Of a stretch of DNA of 64,000 nucleotides, positions 36,569 through 46,108 are shown one piece after another (the first letter of the stretch is position 1; each line of letters opens with the position of its first letter). The stretch is taken from contig NZ_CP133267.1 of the NCBI RefSeq assembly GCF_030915465.1, positions 4,205,001 to 4,269,000 on the forward strand. The letters are read 5' to 3'. Made by a program: the position numbers and the translations under genes. Below the pieces are notes generated by a model. The model had not been told where the DNA came from. It saw nothing but the letters and a program-made list of their open reading frames with translations, and ran no database searches. This DNA comes from Neobacillus sp. PS3-34 (GTDB taxonomy: Bacteria; Bacillota; Bacilli; Bacillales; Cytobacillaceae).

Positions 36569-37199
36569 AATGCATATGTCCATGCATATTTCCGTGGCCC
36601 ATGTCTCCATTCATTAAAAACAGAATCGTACCAACCGCTATCAAAAGAATCGCCCATGCCAAATCAAAGTTGACGATATATTTTTTAAATTTTGCCATAC
36701 CAAAGCGATAAACCAGAAGAGCTACGATCGTCATAGAGATAAGCATTGATAATTCATGGACAATCCATAAAGGGATTAGATCCACAATGCTTTTCGCTTG
36801 GAGAATAAAGGGTGCAAAAAGCACCGAGCCATGCGTCGATGAGGCGAGAAATGACCACAATACTAGCTGAAAATAGCCGACATTTAAACCGCCTGACCAT
36901 TTGAAATGCCTGTAGTAACGGAATAATCGATAAAGACCATAAAGAAAAATGAATGCTGAGATTGTCAAGTGAACTGAATGCAGCGGAAACTGGAATCTTG
37001 CTACGGTTTGTAAACCAATCACCAGGCTATCACCCAGCATTTGTCCGATGGCAATAGGGATAATCGCATAAAACAGGACCCGGATATTATTGCGCTGTAT
37101 GGCTAAAAACACTGCAAACAACCAGCCCATCGCAGGATTTATGCCGTGAAATGCACCTAAGAGAGAGGCGGCAATCATTTGATTGTCATGTGAGATCAC
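36567..37199 (-). CDS. Polytopic membrane protein with His/Met-rich C-terminus
   Basis: A 210-residue protein with about six membrane helices and the metal-like tail NGDMGHGNMHGHMH. The N-terminal block HGINPAMGWLFAVFLA has polar residues within membrane helices, as in transporters of the RcnA/NicO or sulfite-exporter kind, though I cannot assign a family. It starts 18 bp after the stop of the selenium-binding-protein gene, so it is cotranscribed. A role in metal delivery to that enzyme is plausible inference. Confidence 0.75.
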   Translation of the reverse strand: MISHDNQMIAASLLGAFHGINPAMGWLFAVFLAIQRNNIRVLFYAIIPIAIGQMLGDSLVIGLQTVARFQFPLHSVHLTISAFIFLYGLYRLFRYYRHFKWSGGLNVGYFQLVLWSFLASSTHGSVLFAPFILQAKSIVDLIPLWIVHELSMLISMTIVALLVYRFGMAKFKKYIVNFDLAWAILLIAVGTILFLMNGDMGHGNMHGHMH

Positions 37200-37217
37200 T
37201 ACTTACCAATCCTCCTG

Positions 37218-38595
37218 TCACGGATAACAGAAAGTATCTGTGGAAGAATCGCCACCTTCAAGTCTAATCTGGTGAGCCCTTGTGTCGCCAAATTCGATCA
37301 GGAACAATGGATCAAGCTCCATTCCTCCCTGTGGTTTAATATCGACTTTAACCATAGCTCCTTTGATTCCATCCGGATAAAATTGATCATCCCATGAACT
37401 GTACAATGAATTTGTAAAATATGCTCGCTGGCCATCCCTGCTTAGCTCGACCATTTGAGGGCCGCCTGTAATTTGTTTTCCTGTAGGGTGGGCAGTCGGA
37501 TTCGCAATTCCACCGATTTTAACGATATCGGTAAGCTTTGGATTAAATGGATCACTTACATCATATTGCCGCAGCTCACCAGTACCCCAGCACGAAACAT
37601 AAAGAAAACGATCATCAAGAGATAGAACCATGTCTGTGACCAGAGGAGGGACCGCTCCAATATCCTTCAGGGCAGGGGGAGCAAATCTGGGGACGTTGGA
37701 ACAGCAGGAATTTCAATCACTTTACGCGCATCCCACTTTCCGTTTTCTCGGAACCAAACCCAGATAGAACTCGCCAGATTTGTCACATCGACAACCACAC
37801 TTGCAAAACCATACGTTTTTCGAGGATCATGAGCGGGCCTCAGCTCAAGTACCATCTGATGCTGATCTCCAAAATCGATCTCTTGTATATGGCTTCGGGT
37901 TCGGCTGTCAAAGAAGTGAAGCTTATGTCCATATTTTCTATCCAGCAGTGCATCGAGCTTTAGGCCATTCTCAAAGAGATCAGGTGTTGCCCATTCGCTA
38001 GAAACCGTAACATCATAGGCAATATGCCACCAAAAATCATAAGCAAAATGCTGAGGCCTCTATCCATTTCCCATGCACCAAGTACATTGAAGTTAAAATG
38101 ATCGAGTAGGAAAATTCCGCCGGGACCTCCATCTCCCTCACCAGACCCAAGCGCGCTGATAAAAATTCCCTCAGGACCGCAATGTACTGTATGGAGGCGG
38201 CTGTATCCAGTACGTTTTTTTATTTCCTCGGGTTCAATTGTTCTAATAATTTTTGGCTTTCTCGGATCAGGCTTTGTATCAGCAATGTAAATACGGGAAG
38301 AGCGTATTCCTGGAAGAACCAAATACCTTCTTTCAAGCTGCGGATGAAACGCAGTTGGACATAAAGCTGAGCTGCAGGCATTCCAGCCAAAATGATGAAG
38401 CTCATCATCACCAACACCTGGAAGGTCAAGCTTGTAAACCATTTTTCCATAAGTATTTGAAGAAGGGTCCAAATCAATGACTCCAATTGAGTCTGGCTGC
38501 AATAGCGCTACATATGCCAGTTTTTCTCGTGGAGCTTCCATTGCAGACCTGGCGGAAGGGTAAAATGAAGGGTCCGTACCAAACAATTTTGCCAT
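37218..38595 (-). CDS. Selenium-binding protein 56 family, methanethiol oxidase-like, frame disrupted twice
   Basis: Three frames assemble into a roughly 460-residue SBP56/SELENBP1-family beta-propeller: ATG 38595 (AAAGGA upstream), MAKLFGTDPSFYPSARSAME, HHFGWNACSSALCP, SRLHTVHCGPEGIFIS, then FAYDFWWHIAYDVTVSSEW, FLYVSCWGTGELRQYD and a C-terminal TRAHQIRLEGGDSSTD. Single bases are missing near 38054-38057 and in the G-run 37675-37679. Bacterial and human relatives oxidise methanethiol to formaldehyde, hydrogen sulfide and peroxide; His residues of the propeller bind the metal. The companion His-rich membrane protein follows directly. Confidence 0.88.
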
Positions 38596-38759
38596 AAGCA
38601 CCATCCTTTCTTTAAGGCAGTAAAGGGTAATTTAAATTTATTTCGGATTCGAGAAATTTAGTCATCTTATTTACTATGGACATGTTGAAATTTTTAAATT
38701 GAGGTGTGACCTTAAATAAACACTATTCAAAGAAATTCCAGATAATATAATGATGTTTT

Positions 38760-39902
38760 TTAATCCAACACCGACAATACTTTTTTAGCAGCCGCTGCCA
38801 GCTCCAGCTTTTCCAGTGTGGCGCAATATTCAGATTGAATACCTCTATTAATAACTTCATCTGAATCGCTAATATATGAAAGTATCCTCCAGTCATGATA
38901 CCAATCGCCCACATCCTCGCTGACATGCCCTTTATTTTTCCATGCGAATTCCAACCTGGGACTGAAAATTCTAGGTGCACCAGGCAGGAGCTGGCATGAA
39001 TCTAAGCGGGGGAGCAGGATCTTCCCAGGTGCCATCTCTTTTACATGATTAAAAAGATGTGGCCAATAATCCTTTCGAGAGCCAGTATGCGGGTTGGATG
39101 CAGCCCACTCTATAGTTTTCTTTAATTGGTCTTTATTGCGAAATAAAATAGTATATAGCTTTTTACCTATCAAAATTCTTTCGTTAAGATTTTCAAACTG
39201 GTGGACGGTACGACCTGCGAGATTAACTCCTCCTTCAAAAACGTAAGGAAAGAGGATATGATTAAGTGATAGAACATCCTGCAGCAAAAATTCCAGTGTG
39301 CCAATGACCTCATTTTTATAAAAAGAATTCTGGACCAGCCTGGTTTCAATGTAATTTTGTTCATTAATGATGAGCCCGGCTGTTAAAACAAAGGAATCTT
39401 GATATTTCCAGAAATAATTCCAAACTGGCTCAATGAAGGTAGATATATTGAAAAGGGGCAACAGATAAAAAAGGCTGCTGCCCCTTTTTAATGATTCTTC
39501 GTATAAAAGCAATTGCGGATACGCGTCATGAAAAATAAGCCAGTTCGCTCGTTCCAAAAAATCGAAGAAGGAATTTCTTTCAATGTCTCCTAGCAATCTG
39601 GACAGGAAATCTCCCTTTAAATCGGTCATATTCCAGCCGCCATTTCGGGATACCATATGGGCCAGGAAAGCCCAATGAATTTCTGGATGCTTCATATAAA
39701 AAACTTGATATGCCTTGGTTCTCGTTACATTATTGAGGTTATGCTCGTTTGTTCTTTCTATGATTTGTTCTATTAGAGTTTTTTCATGTATAGAGGGATT
39801 TTGTATGGAAGCTTTATTGTTTTTTTTCATTAATTCGTTTTTGATCCAAGTGGCTGCCGGAGTAAGGGGAAAATTGAACTGCTGTTTTGTTTTCCACCAC
39901 AT
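38760..39902 (-). CDS. DUF2515 family protein (YppC-like)
   Basis: A 380-residue soluble protein with an aromatic-rich body (NVTRTKAYQVFYMKHPEIHW, then AHMVSRNGGWNMTDLKG). It resembles the DUF2515 family, to which B. subtilis YppC belongs. GAGGAGGAAA precedes the ATG at 39902. It is divergent from sqhC, sharing an 80-bp promoter interval. No function is established for the family. Confidence 0.75.
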   Translation of the reverse strand: MWWKTKQQFNFPLTPAATWIKNELMKKNNKASIQNPSIHEKTLIEQIIERTNEHNLNNVTRTKAYQVFYMKHPEIHWAFLAHMVSRNGGWNMTDLKGDFLSRLLGDIERNSFFDFLERANWLIFHDAYPQLLLYEESLKRGSSLFYLLPLFNISTFIEPVWNYFWKYQDSFVLTAGLIINEQNYIETRLVQNSFYKNEVIGTLEFLLQDVLSLNHILFPYVFEGGVNLAGRTVHQFENLNERILIGKKLYTILFRNKDQLKKTIEWAASNPHTGSRKDYWPHLFNHVKEMAPGKILLPRLDSCQLLPGAPRIFSPRLEFAWKNKGHVSEDVGDWYHDWRILSYISDSDEVINRGIQSEYCATLEKLELAAAAKKVLSVLD

Positions 39903-39982
39903 ATTGGTTTCCTCCTCGAAGAATTCTCTGGCTGGTTAGAGAATATGTATTGATATAACAATATTTTAGGGGAGAGAGGAAT

Positions 39983-41860
39983 TTGAATCGTATTGTAGAG
40001 GGCATCAGCTGGATTGTTAAAACACTCAGGCAGGATCAGTCTCCCGACGGCTCTTGGGAATACCCGTTTGAAACGGGAATTTCCACGGATGCCTACATGA
40101 TCATTTTATTGCGATGCCTGGAAATTAATGATGAGGTTTTAATTCAGGAGCTCACAGAACGGATCTTAAGCAGACAGGATAAAAACGGATGCTGGAGGCT
40201 ATTTTATGATGAAGAAAATGGCAATCTATCTGCCACCATCGACGCTTACTATGCGCTGCTTTTCTCAGGTTTTTATAAAAAAAATGATAATCGTTTGAGT
40301 GCTGCCAGGGAATTTATTCTAAGCAATGGGGGTGCTGAAAAAGCGGGAATGTTCACCCAGGTGATGCTGACGATGACAGGACAGCAAAAGTGGGCGGCGT
40401 TTTTTCCTATTCCACTAGAAATGATCCTTCTTCCGCTGTCTTTCCCTATAAATTTCTATAGTTTTTCCGTTTTCGGTCGGGCAAATCTTACACCGATTAT
40501 GATTCTGGCAAACAGAAAGTACCGTTTGAAAACTGCTAATACACCGGACCTATCCGATATATTTGTTCATAAAGAGGAACGATACATCAACTATGGAAGA
40601 ACGCGTGAGTGGAGATCATTGTTTAATATGTTGGAACAGGGCATTAAAAGCTTAATTGGTTTGCCGGAGCATCTTCATAAAATGGCAACTGACAGTGCAA
40701 AGCAGTACATGTTGGACAGAATCGAACCGGATGGAACACTATACAGCTATTTCAGTTCAACCTTTCTGATGATTTTTGCGTTGCTTTCACTAGGGCTTAC
40801 TAAAAAAGACCCCATCATTTTAAAGGCAGTTGACGGTTTGAAGTCGATGAAATGCCAAATTAACGGATTCACCCACATGCAATATACAACAGCCACCGTA
40901 TGGAATACTTCCTTAATCTCCTCTGCATTACAGGGAGCGGGTGTTCCGTCGTCCGATTCAATGATAAAAAAAGCAAATCGGTATCTGCTCGAAAGGCAGC
41001 AATATAAATATGGCGACTGGGCAGTTCATAATCCTTCAAGTTTGCCTGGAGGCTGGGGGTTTTCCAATATTAATACAATCAATCCGGATGTAGACGATAC
41101 AACAGCATCATTAAGGTCGATTGCCGGGAGAGTTCCCCAAAGCACTCAATATCTTCAAGCATGGGAAAGAGGAATGCAATGGTTATTATCGATGCAAAAT
41201 TCGGATGGTGGATGGCCTGCCTTTGAAAAAAATACGAACAGCCCTTTGCTGCAGTTTTTGCCGATTGAAAAAGGGGAATTTCTGCTGGCCGATCCATCGG
41301 GTGCTGACCTGACAGGCAGAACCCTGGAATTCCTTGGTTCGTATACAAATCTTTCAAAAAACCATTCTTCTATTTGGACAGCTGCAGAATGGCTGAATAA
41401 GCATCAGGAAAAGGACGGATCGTGGTATGGGCGCTGGGGAATTTGTTATATATATGGAACATGGGCATCTGTTACCGGTCTGAGGGCAGTGGGTACACCT
41501 GAAAATCATCCATCTATTAAAAAGGCAGTAAAATGGCTAAATAGTATCCAAAATGTGGATGGAGGATGGGGTGAATCCTGTAAAAGCGATACCGAAAAAA
41601 GGTATATTCCCTTACATGCGAGCACCTTAACACATACCGCATGGGCTTTGGATTCATTAGTGTCTGTCGCGGATCGACCAACACTTCAGATGAAGAAAGC
41701 GGTCGATTATTTACTAGAAAATCTTGATAAAGATGATTGGTCCACAGAATATCCGAAGGGACAGGGGCAGGCGGGCGGTTTATATATACACTATCACAGC
41801 TACCGATATATCTTTCCGCTCCTAGCGTTGGCACACTACAAGAAAAAATTTGAGATTTAG
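39983..41860 (+). CDS. sqhC: Squalene-hopene/sporulenol cyclase (SqhC)
   Basis: The 625-residue protein shows the catalytic DxDD motif as PDVDDTTAS (Asp369 to Asp372) and repeated QW-type motifs: QSPDGSWEYP, QDKNGCWRL, QNSDGGWPAF, QEKDGSWYGRW and QNVDGGWGE. It folds as the two-barrel triterpene cyclase bound to the membrane. The B. subtilis homologue makes sporulenes from tetraprenyl-beta-curcumene, which protect spores from oxidation; other members make hopene, and the sequence alone does not separate the two. The TTG start at 39983 follows GGGGAGAGAGG. Confidence 0.93.
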   Translation: MNRIVEGISWIVKTLRQDQSPDGSWEYPFETGISTDAYMIILLRCLEINDEVLIQELTERILSRQDKNGCWRLFYDEENGNLSATIDAYYALLFSGFYKKNDNRLSAAREFILSNGGAEKAGMFTQVMLTMTGQQKWAAFFPIPLEMILLPLSFPINFYSFSVFGRANLTPIMILANRKYRLKTANTPDLSDIFVHKEERYINYGRTREWRSLFNMLEQGIKSLIGLPEHLHKMATDSAKQYMLDRIEPDGTLYSYFSSTFLMIFALLSLGLTKKDPIILKAVDGLKSMKCQINGFTHMQYTTATVWNTSLISSALQGAGVPSSDSMIKKANRYLLERQQYKYGDWAVHNPSSLPGGWGFSNINTINPDVDDTTASLRSIAGRVPQSTQYLQAWERGMQWLLSMQNSDGGWPAFEKNTNSPLLQFLPIEKGEFLLADPSGADLTGRTLEFLGSYTNLSKNHSSIWTAAEWLNKHQEKDGSWYGRWGICYIYGTWASVTGLRAVGTPENHPSIKKAVKWLNSIQNVDGGWGESCKSDTEKRYIPLHASTLTHTAWALDSLVSVADRPTLQMKKAVDYLLENLDKDDWSTEYPKGQGQAGGLYIHYHSYRYIFPLLALAHYKKKFEI

Positions 41861-41950
41861 TAACAGGGAAAAAGGAGAGAGCCTGATAAATGGCTCTTCC
41901 TTTTAATCTGAATTTCCTCTGTTTTATTTTTAGAATATTTTGAATAAAAG

Positions 41951-42007
41951 TTGAAAAATTCTATATTGATAGTATAATTGAGAAAAATACATACCAACCG
42001 GTTAGTA
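41951..42007 (+). promoter_or_regulatory. Promoter and TetR-type operator upstream of the CoA ligase
   Basis: TTGAAA (41951-41956) and TATAAT (41973-41978) are 16 bp apart. Directly downstream is ATACCAACCGGTTAGTA (41991-42007), a near palindrome centred on CCGG. Similar sites stand at 44401 and 50221. The TetR protein encoded at 43791 is the obvious candidate ligand. Confidence 0.7.
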
Positions 42008-42094
42008 GAGGTTGATTAAACAAAAATAAATCTAAAACTCATATCTTTGGAACTGTCCGAATGAACGATAAAAGCTATGTCTGGAGGAAATTAA

Positions 42095-43708
42095 ATGAGT
42101 GAGAAAAAAGCCTGGCTCGCTAATTACCCTGACTCCATTGCCAACCGCATAACCATTCCTGAAAAATCTTTGCCGCAAATTCTCCAAGAAACCACAGAAA
42201 ATTACCCACAACACAATGCCCTGTCATTTTACGGACGGAAATTCACCTATGTACAATTGTACAATCAAGTAAACCGCTTTGCTTCTGCACTGCAAACAAA
42301 AGGAATAAGCAAAGGTGACCGTGTGGCGCTTATGCTTCCGAACTGTCCTCAATTTGTTATTTCCTATTATGGTGTGCTAACTGCTGGTGCGATTGTCACG
42401 CAGGTTAATCCGATGTCAGTTGAGCGTGAGCTCGAATATATCCTAAAGGATTCGGGGACTGAGACAATTGTTGTCCTGGATGCCCTTTACCTGAAGGTTA
42501 AAAATATTCAGCAGGTAACGAGCTTGAAAAATATCATTGTGGTGAGCTTACAGCCGACTTCCCATGATTTTGGTGAAGACATTACGTTTGAAGCCTTTTT
42601 GTCTGAAAGCAGCGGGCAGCTAATGCCGCTACCCATTGATACCGCAAATGATGTCGCCGTTCTCCAATATACGGGTGGCACTACGGGAAGATCAAAGGGA
42701 GCGATGCTGACACATCAGAATATTCTTGCCAATGTCATTCAATCCTATGAATTCTTCAAGTTTGATATAGAAATAGGAAAAGAACGTTTTTTGACGGTGA
42801 TCCCCTTGTTCCATGTATTCGGGATGACGTCGTGCATGAACTTTTCTATTTATACTGCTTCCGAATCCATTATGCTTCCCCGCTTTGAGCTTGAAGAGGT
42901 ACTCAATACAATCAAGAATGAACAGCCGACCGTTTTCCCAGGTGTACCGACGATGTATGTTGCCATTACCAATCACCCCCATGCCGAGGATTATGGGATT
43001 AATAGTATTGAAGTGTGCAATAGTGGAAGCGCACCCATGCCAGTGGAGCTGTTACGAGAATTTGAAAGGAAGACGGGGGCGAAAATTCTGGAGGGCTATG
43101 GCCTATCGGAGACTTCACCGACAACCCATTGTAATCCAATGTTTGCAGACAGGAAGGCGGGCAGTGTTGGTATCGGAATGCCGTCGACTGAATATAAGAT
43201 TGTCGACCTTGCCTCTGGAACAGATGAAGTGCCAGCCGGCGAGCTTGGAGAAGTTGTCATTAAGGGGCCACAGGTAATGAAGGGCTACTGGAATATGCCG
43301 GAAGAAACAGCAAATGCTCTTAGAGATGGCTGGCTTTATACGGGTGATATCGGAAGAGTGGACGAAGAAGGTTATCTTTATATAGTGGACCGAAAAAAGG
43401 ATTTGATTATTGCAAGCGGATTTAATATTTACCCTCGTGATATTGAGGAAGTCCTTTATGAGCATCCTTCTGTCCAAGAAGCGGTAGTAATTGGAATACC
43501 TGATAAATACAGAGGCGAAGGTGTAAAAGCGGTACTTGTCCTTAAGGCGGGAAAAGAAACTACTGAAACAGAGATTAAGGAATATTGCAAACAAAATATG
43601 GCTGCCTATAAGATTCCAAACATTATTGAGTTCAGGGAACAGCTCCCCAAGACAAGTGTAGGGAAAATACTCCGTAGGGCCTTAAGGGAAGAATTAATAA
43701 AGAATTAA
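42095..43708 (+). CDS. Long-chain fatty acid-CoA ligase (FadD/LcfA type)
   Basis: The 537-residue adenylate-forming enzyme has YTGGTTGRSKGAMLTH (P-loop-like A3 motif, near residue 192), GYGLSETSPTTHCNP, GWLYTGDIG, the hinge DRKKDLIIASGFNIYP and the C-terminal Lys motif PKTSVGKILRR. It activates a carboxylic acid to its CoA ester at the expense of ATP to AMP and PPi. It is the first gene of the acyl-CoA catabolic cluster, behind a promoter with a TetR-type operator. The substrate chain length is not readable from sequence; see the hypothesis for the whole cluster. Confidence 0.93.
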   Translation: MSEKKAWLANYPDSIANRITIPEKSLPQILQETTENYPQHNALSFYGRKFTYVQLYNQVNRFASALQTKGISKGDRVALMLPNCPQFVISYYGVLTAGAIVTQVNPMSVERELEYILKDSGTETIVVLDALYLKVKNIQQVTSLKNIIVVSLQPTSHDFGEDITFEAFLSESSGQLMPLPIDTANDVAVLQYTGGTTGRSKGAMLTHQNILANVIQSYEFFKFDIEIGKERFLTVIPLFHVFGMTSCMNFSIYTASESIMLPRFELEEVLNTIKNEQPTVFPGVPTMYVAITNHPHAEDYGINSIEVCNSGSAPMPVELLREFERKTGAKILEGYGLSETSPTTHCNPMFADRKAGSVGIGMPSTEYKIVDLASGTDEVPAGELGEVVIKGPQVMKGYWNMPEETANALRDGWLYTGDIGRVDEEGYLYIVDRKKDLIIASGFNIYPRDIEEVLYEHPSVQEAVVIGIPDKYRGEGVKAVLVLKAGKETTETEIKEYCKQNMAAYKIPNIIEFREQLPKTSVGKILRRALREELIKN

Positions 43709-43790
43709 GGAATTGCTTGCAAGGACGGAGACAGGGGGTAAGATATGGTATAATTTTTTTGCATATTAGGATGATTGCGAGGACCTCAAC

Positions 43791-44357
43791 GTGAAGGAAA
43801 AAATAACAGAACATAGCATAAAATTATTTGAGAAAAAAGGGTTTAGCGAGACCTCGATCCAAGATATTGTTGATTCCCTTGGCGTAACCAAAGGTACATT
43901 TTATTATTATTTTTCCAGCAAAGAAGAGCTTTTGATGGACATTCATCTCGGTTATATTGATGAACTTCTCGCCCGCCAGGAACAGATTTTAGGAGACGAT
44001 ATGTTAAGCTGCAAGCAGCAGCTCTTTGAAATAGTATTTATGCTGATCAGTAGTATTAAAGGCAAGGGTTCAAGCGCGAAGATCTTTTTCAGGGAAATGC
44101 GAAATCTAAGTGAAAACCGGCTAGCCCAAATTGCTTCGAAACGGGACCAGTTCCGTTTAAACGTGGAACGGGTGGTAAGGTTAGGGATGGAAAAGGGCGA
44201 ATTCCGTTCCGATTTAAACGCAGCCATTGTAACCTTTGGCATTCTTGGGGCAGCAAATTGGAGCTATCAGTGGTTCAATCCCAACGGGGTATCTTCAGAT
44301 CGTGAAGTCGCTCAAATTTTCGTCGAAATGATATTAAAGGGTATTCAGGTAGATTAA
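43791..44357 (+). CDS. TetR/AcrR family transcriptional regulator of fatty-acid catabolism
   Basis: The 188-residue protein starts with the TetR helix-turn-helix (KGFSETSIQDIVDSLGVTKG, then TFYYYFSSKEELL), followed by a helical ligand domain. The GTG start at 43791 has GCGAGGA upstream. It lies between the CoA ligase and the SDR-led operon, and three related palindromes lie before 42095, 44523 and 50264. FadR-type TetR repressors release DNA upon binding acyl-CoA, so it is likely the local repressor. The ligand is inferred. Confidence 0.87.
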   Translation: MKEKITEHSIKLFEKKGFSETSIQDIVDSLGVTKGTFYYYFSSKEELLMDIHLGYIDELLARQEQILGDDMLSCKQQLFEIVFMLISSIKGKGSSAKIFFREMRNLSENRLAQIASKRDQFRLNVERVVRLGMEKGEFRSDLNAAIVTFGILGAANWSYQWFNPNGVSSDREVAQIFVEMILKGIQVD

Positions 44358-44368
44358 TCTTAAGAGCA

Positions 44369-44390
44369 AGAGGCCAAATCAGCCTCTTTG
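44369..44390 (+). terminator. Possible terminator after the TetR gene
   Basis: AAGAGGC and GCCTCTT pair around a 7-nt loop, followed by a short T-run. Confidence 0.5.
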
Positions 44391-44395
44391 CAGCT

Positions 44396-44421
44396 TTGAC
44401 ATACTAACTGGTTAGTATAAA
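44396..44421 (+). promoter_or_regulatory. Perfect TetR-type operator overlapping a TTGACA box
   Basis: ATACTAAC-TG-GTTAGTAT (44401-44418) is a perfect palindrome with 8-bp arms. TTGACA at 44396-44401 touches it, so a bound repressor would cover the -35 region of the SDR-led operon. Confidence 0.75.
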
Positions 44422-44522
44422 ACTGACGCAAAGAAGGATTAAAAAGCTTCCAGATGTAAGGTGAAAAGACTGAATATTTAAAATAAAATTGAACGAGAAC
44501 TATTCCATAAAGGGGGAGGAAC

Positions 44523-45300
44523 ATGCGATTTTCAGATACGATTGCATTGATCACAGGAGCAGGAAGCGGGATTGGAAAAGCTACAGCAATCCGATTCGCA
44601 AACGAAGGGGCTAAGGTTATTCTTGTTGGCAGAACAAAATCAAAGCTGGAAAAAGTGGCTCAGGAAATCAACGAAGCTAAGAAAATTCCAGTTGCGGAAA
44701 TTTTTACGGCAGATGTTTCAGATGAAGAAGATGTCTATGAACTCTCCCAATTCATAAAGGAGCAATATAACGACTTGCATGTATTGGTCAATAATGCTGG
44801 CGGGTCTGTTCAATCCAAAATTATGGATACGTCGGCAAATGATTGGGACTATGTACAGAAAACGAATTTAAAAAGCGTGTTTTTGGTCTCAAAAATGCTG
44901 GGGGGGTTAATGTCCAAAGCAGCCGAAAACGATGGGGAATTTCTGCATGCCCGCTCTATCGTCAATGTAGCTTCCTTGTCAGGGCACCGCAGGCGCACAA
45001 ATTCCTCATTATAGTGCGGCGAAGGCAGGAGTCATCAATTTTACAAGGGCACTTGCATTGGAGCTAGCGCCATACGGTATCCGGGTAAATTCCGTTTCTC
45101 CAGGTTTTGTGGAAACGGCTTTAACGGAGCAGGGAATGCTAAATGAACAATTTGTAAAAGCCATCAAGAGAAATACAGCGCTTAAACGGGCTGGAAAATC
45201 AGATGAAATAGCCAATGTCATCGCGTTTGCAGCTTCTAGTGAAGCCTCCTATATGACAGGATCAGATATTCTGGTTGATGGTGGCTGGTTAATTATGTAA
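44523..45300 (+). CDS. Short-chain dehydrogenase/reductase (SDR), frame disrupted
   Basis: An N-terminal Rossmann motif (LITGAGSGIGKATAIRF) and NNAGG are followed by VASLSG in the catalytic-Ser region. The frame changes near 44983-44988 and continues as HYSAAKAGVINFTRALALEL (the catalytic Tyr and Lys of YxxxK) to 45300, ending DILVDGGWLIM. One extra base or two missing bases explain the break. The corrected length of about 258 residues is normal for the classical SDR family. It probably oxidises or reduces a hydroxyacyl or oxoacyl-CoA in the cluster. It is the first gene behind the 44401 operator. Confidence 0.85.
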
Positions 45301-45317
45301 TGGAAAGGGAGAGTGCA

Positions 45318-46097
45318 ATGACAAATGCACATTTATTGATCAAACAACAAGGGGCGGTTTTGTCCATAACCTTGAACAGGCCTGACAGCTTAAATGCATT
45401 CAGTCCTGATATGATACTTGGCTTAACAACTGCACTAAGCGATGCACATCAAAATCCGGAAATCCGCGCGATTGTTCTGTCGGGTGCTGGTCGTTCCTTC
45501 AGTGCGGGAGGGGATGTCAAATCGATGGGTATGGCAAATTCCGTTGAGGTTTATGAACATATCGGAAGGCTAAATGAGTGCATCCTGACGATGAAGGCAA
45601 CTGAAAAACCGATCATTGCTGCGGTACACGGCTTTGCTGCCGGGGCAGGCTTTAATTTGGCACTTGCATGTGACTTGATTGTGGCAGCGGATGATAGTAA
45701 GTTTGCCCTTAGTTTCTCTCAGGTCGGGTTAATATCCGATGGAGGGGGTTCCTATTTTTTACCCCGCCTTGTAGGACCGCATCTTGCAAAGCAATTCTTT
45801 TTCAGTGCTGAACCAATTCCCGCAGAAAGATTGCACCAGCTCGGCGTGGTCAACTATCTCGTGCCGCTCGAGCAGTTGGAACAAGAGACCCTAAAGATTG
45901 CCGAAGAATTTGCAAGTGGACCAGGCCGCGCTTATGGCATGATCAAAAAGCTCGTGGATCATTCGTTAAGTTCAACGCTGGAAGAAATCCTTGAACAGGA
46001 ACGGATTACCCAGACCATGATGGTTACAACTGCGGACCATAAAGAGGGTTTAGCCGCCTTTAAGGAAAAGAGAAAACCTAATTTTACAGGAAGATAA
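45318..46097 (+). CDS. Enoyl-CoA hydratase/isomerase (crotonase) family, PaaG-like
   Basis: The 259-residue product has the oxyanion-hole segments AGRSFSAGGDVKSMG and AAVHGFAAGAGFNLALACDL. In the third block, FSQVGLISDGGGSYFLPRLVG, the canonical catalytic Glu is absent while an Asp is present in SDGGGS, the pattern of PaaG-type isomerases rather than simple hydratases. Start ATG 45318 behind AAAGGGAGAG. It is cotranscribed with the SDR upstream and the oxidoreductase downstream. Confidence 0.88.
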   Translation: MTNAHLLIKQQGAVLSITLNRPDSLNAFSPDMILGLTTALSDAHQNPEIRAIVLSGAGRSFSAGGDVKSMGMANSVEVYEHIGRLNECILTMKATEKPIIAAVHGFAAGAGFNLALACDLIVAADDSKFALSFSQVGLISDGGGSYFLPRLVGPHLAKQFFFSAEPIPAERLHQLGVVNYLVPLEQLEQETLKIAEEFASGPGRAYGMIKKLVDHSLSSTLEEILEQERITQTMMVTTADHKEGLAAFKEKRKPNFTGR

Positions 46098-46108
46098 GGA
46101 GGATAACT

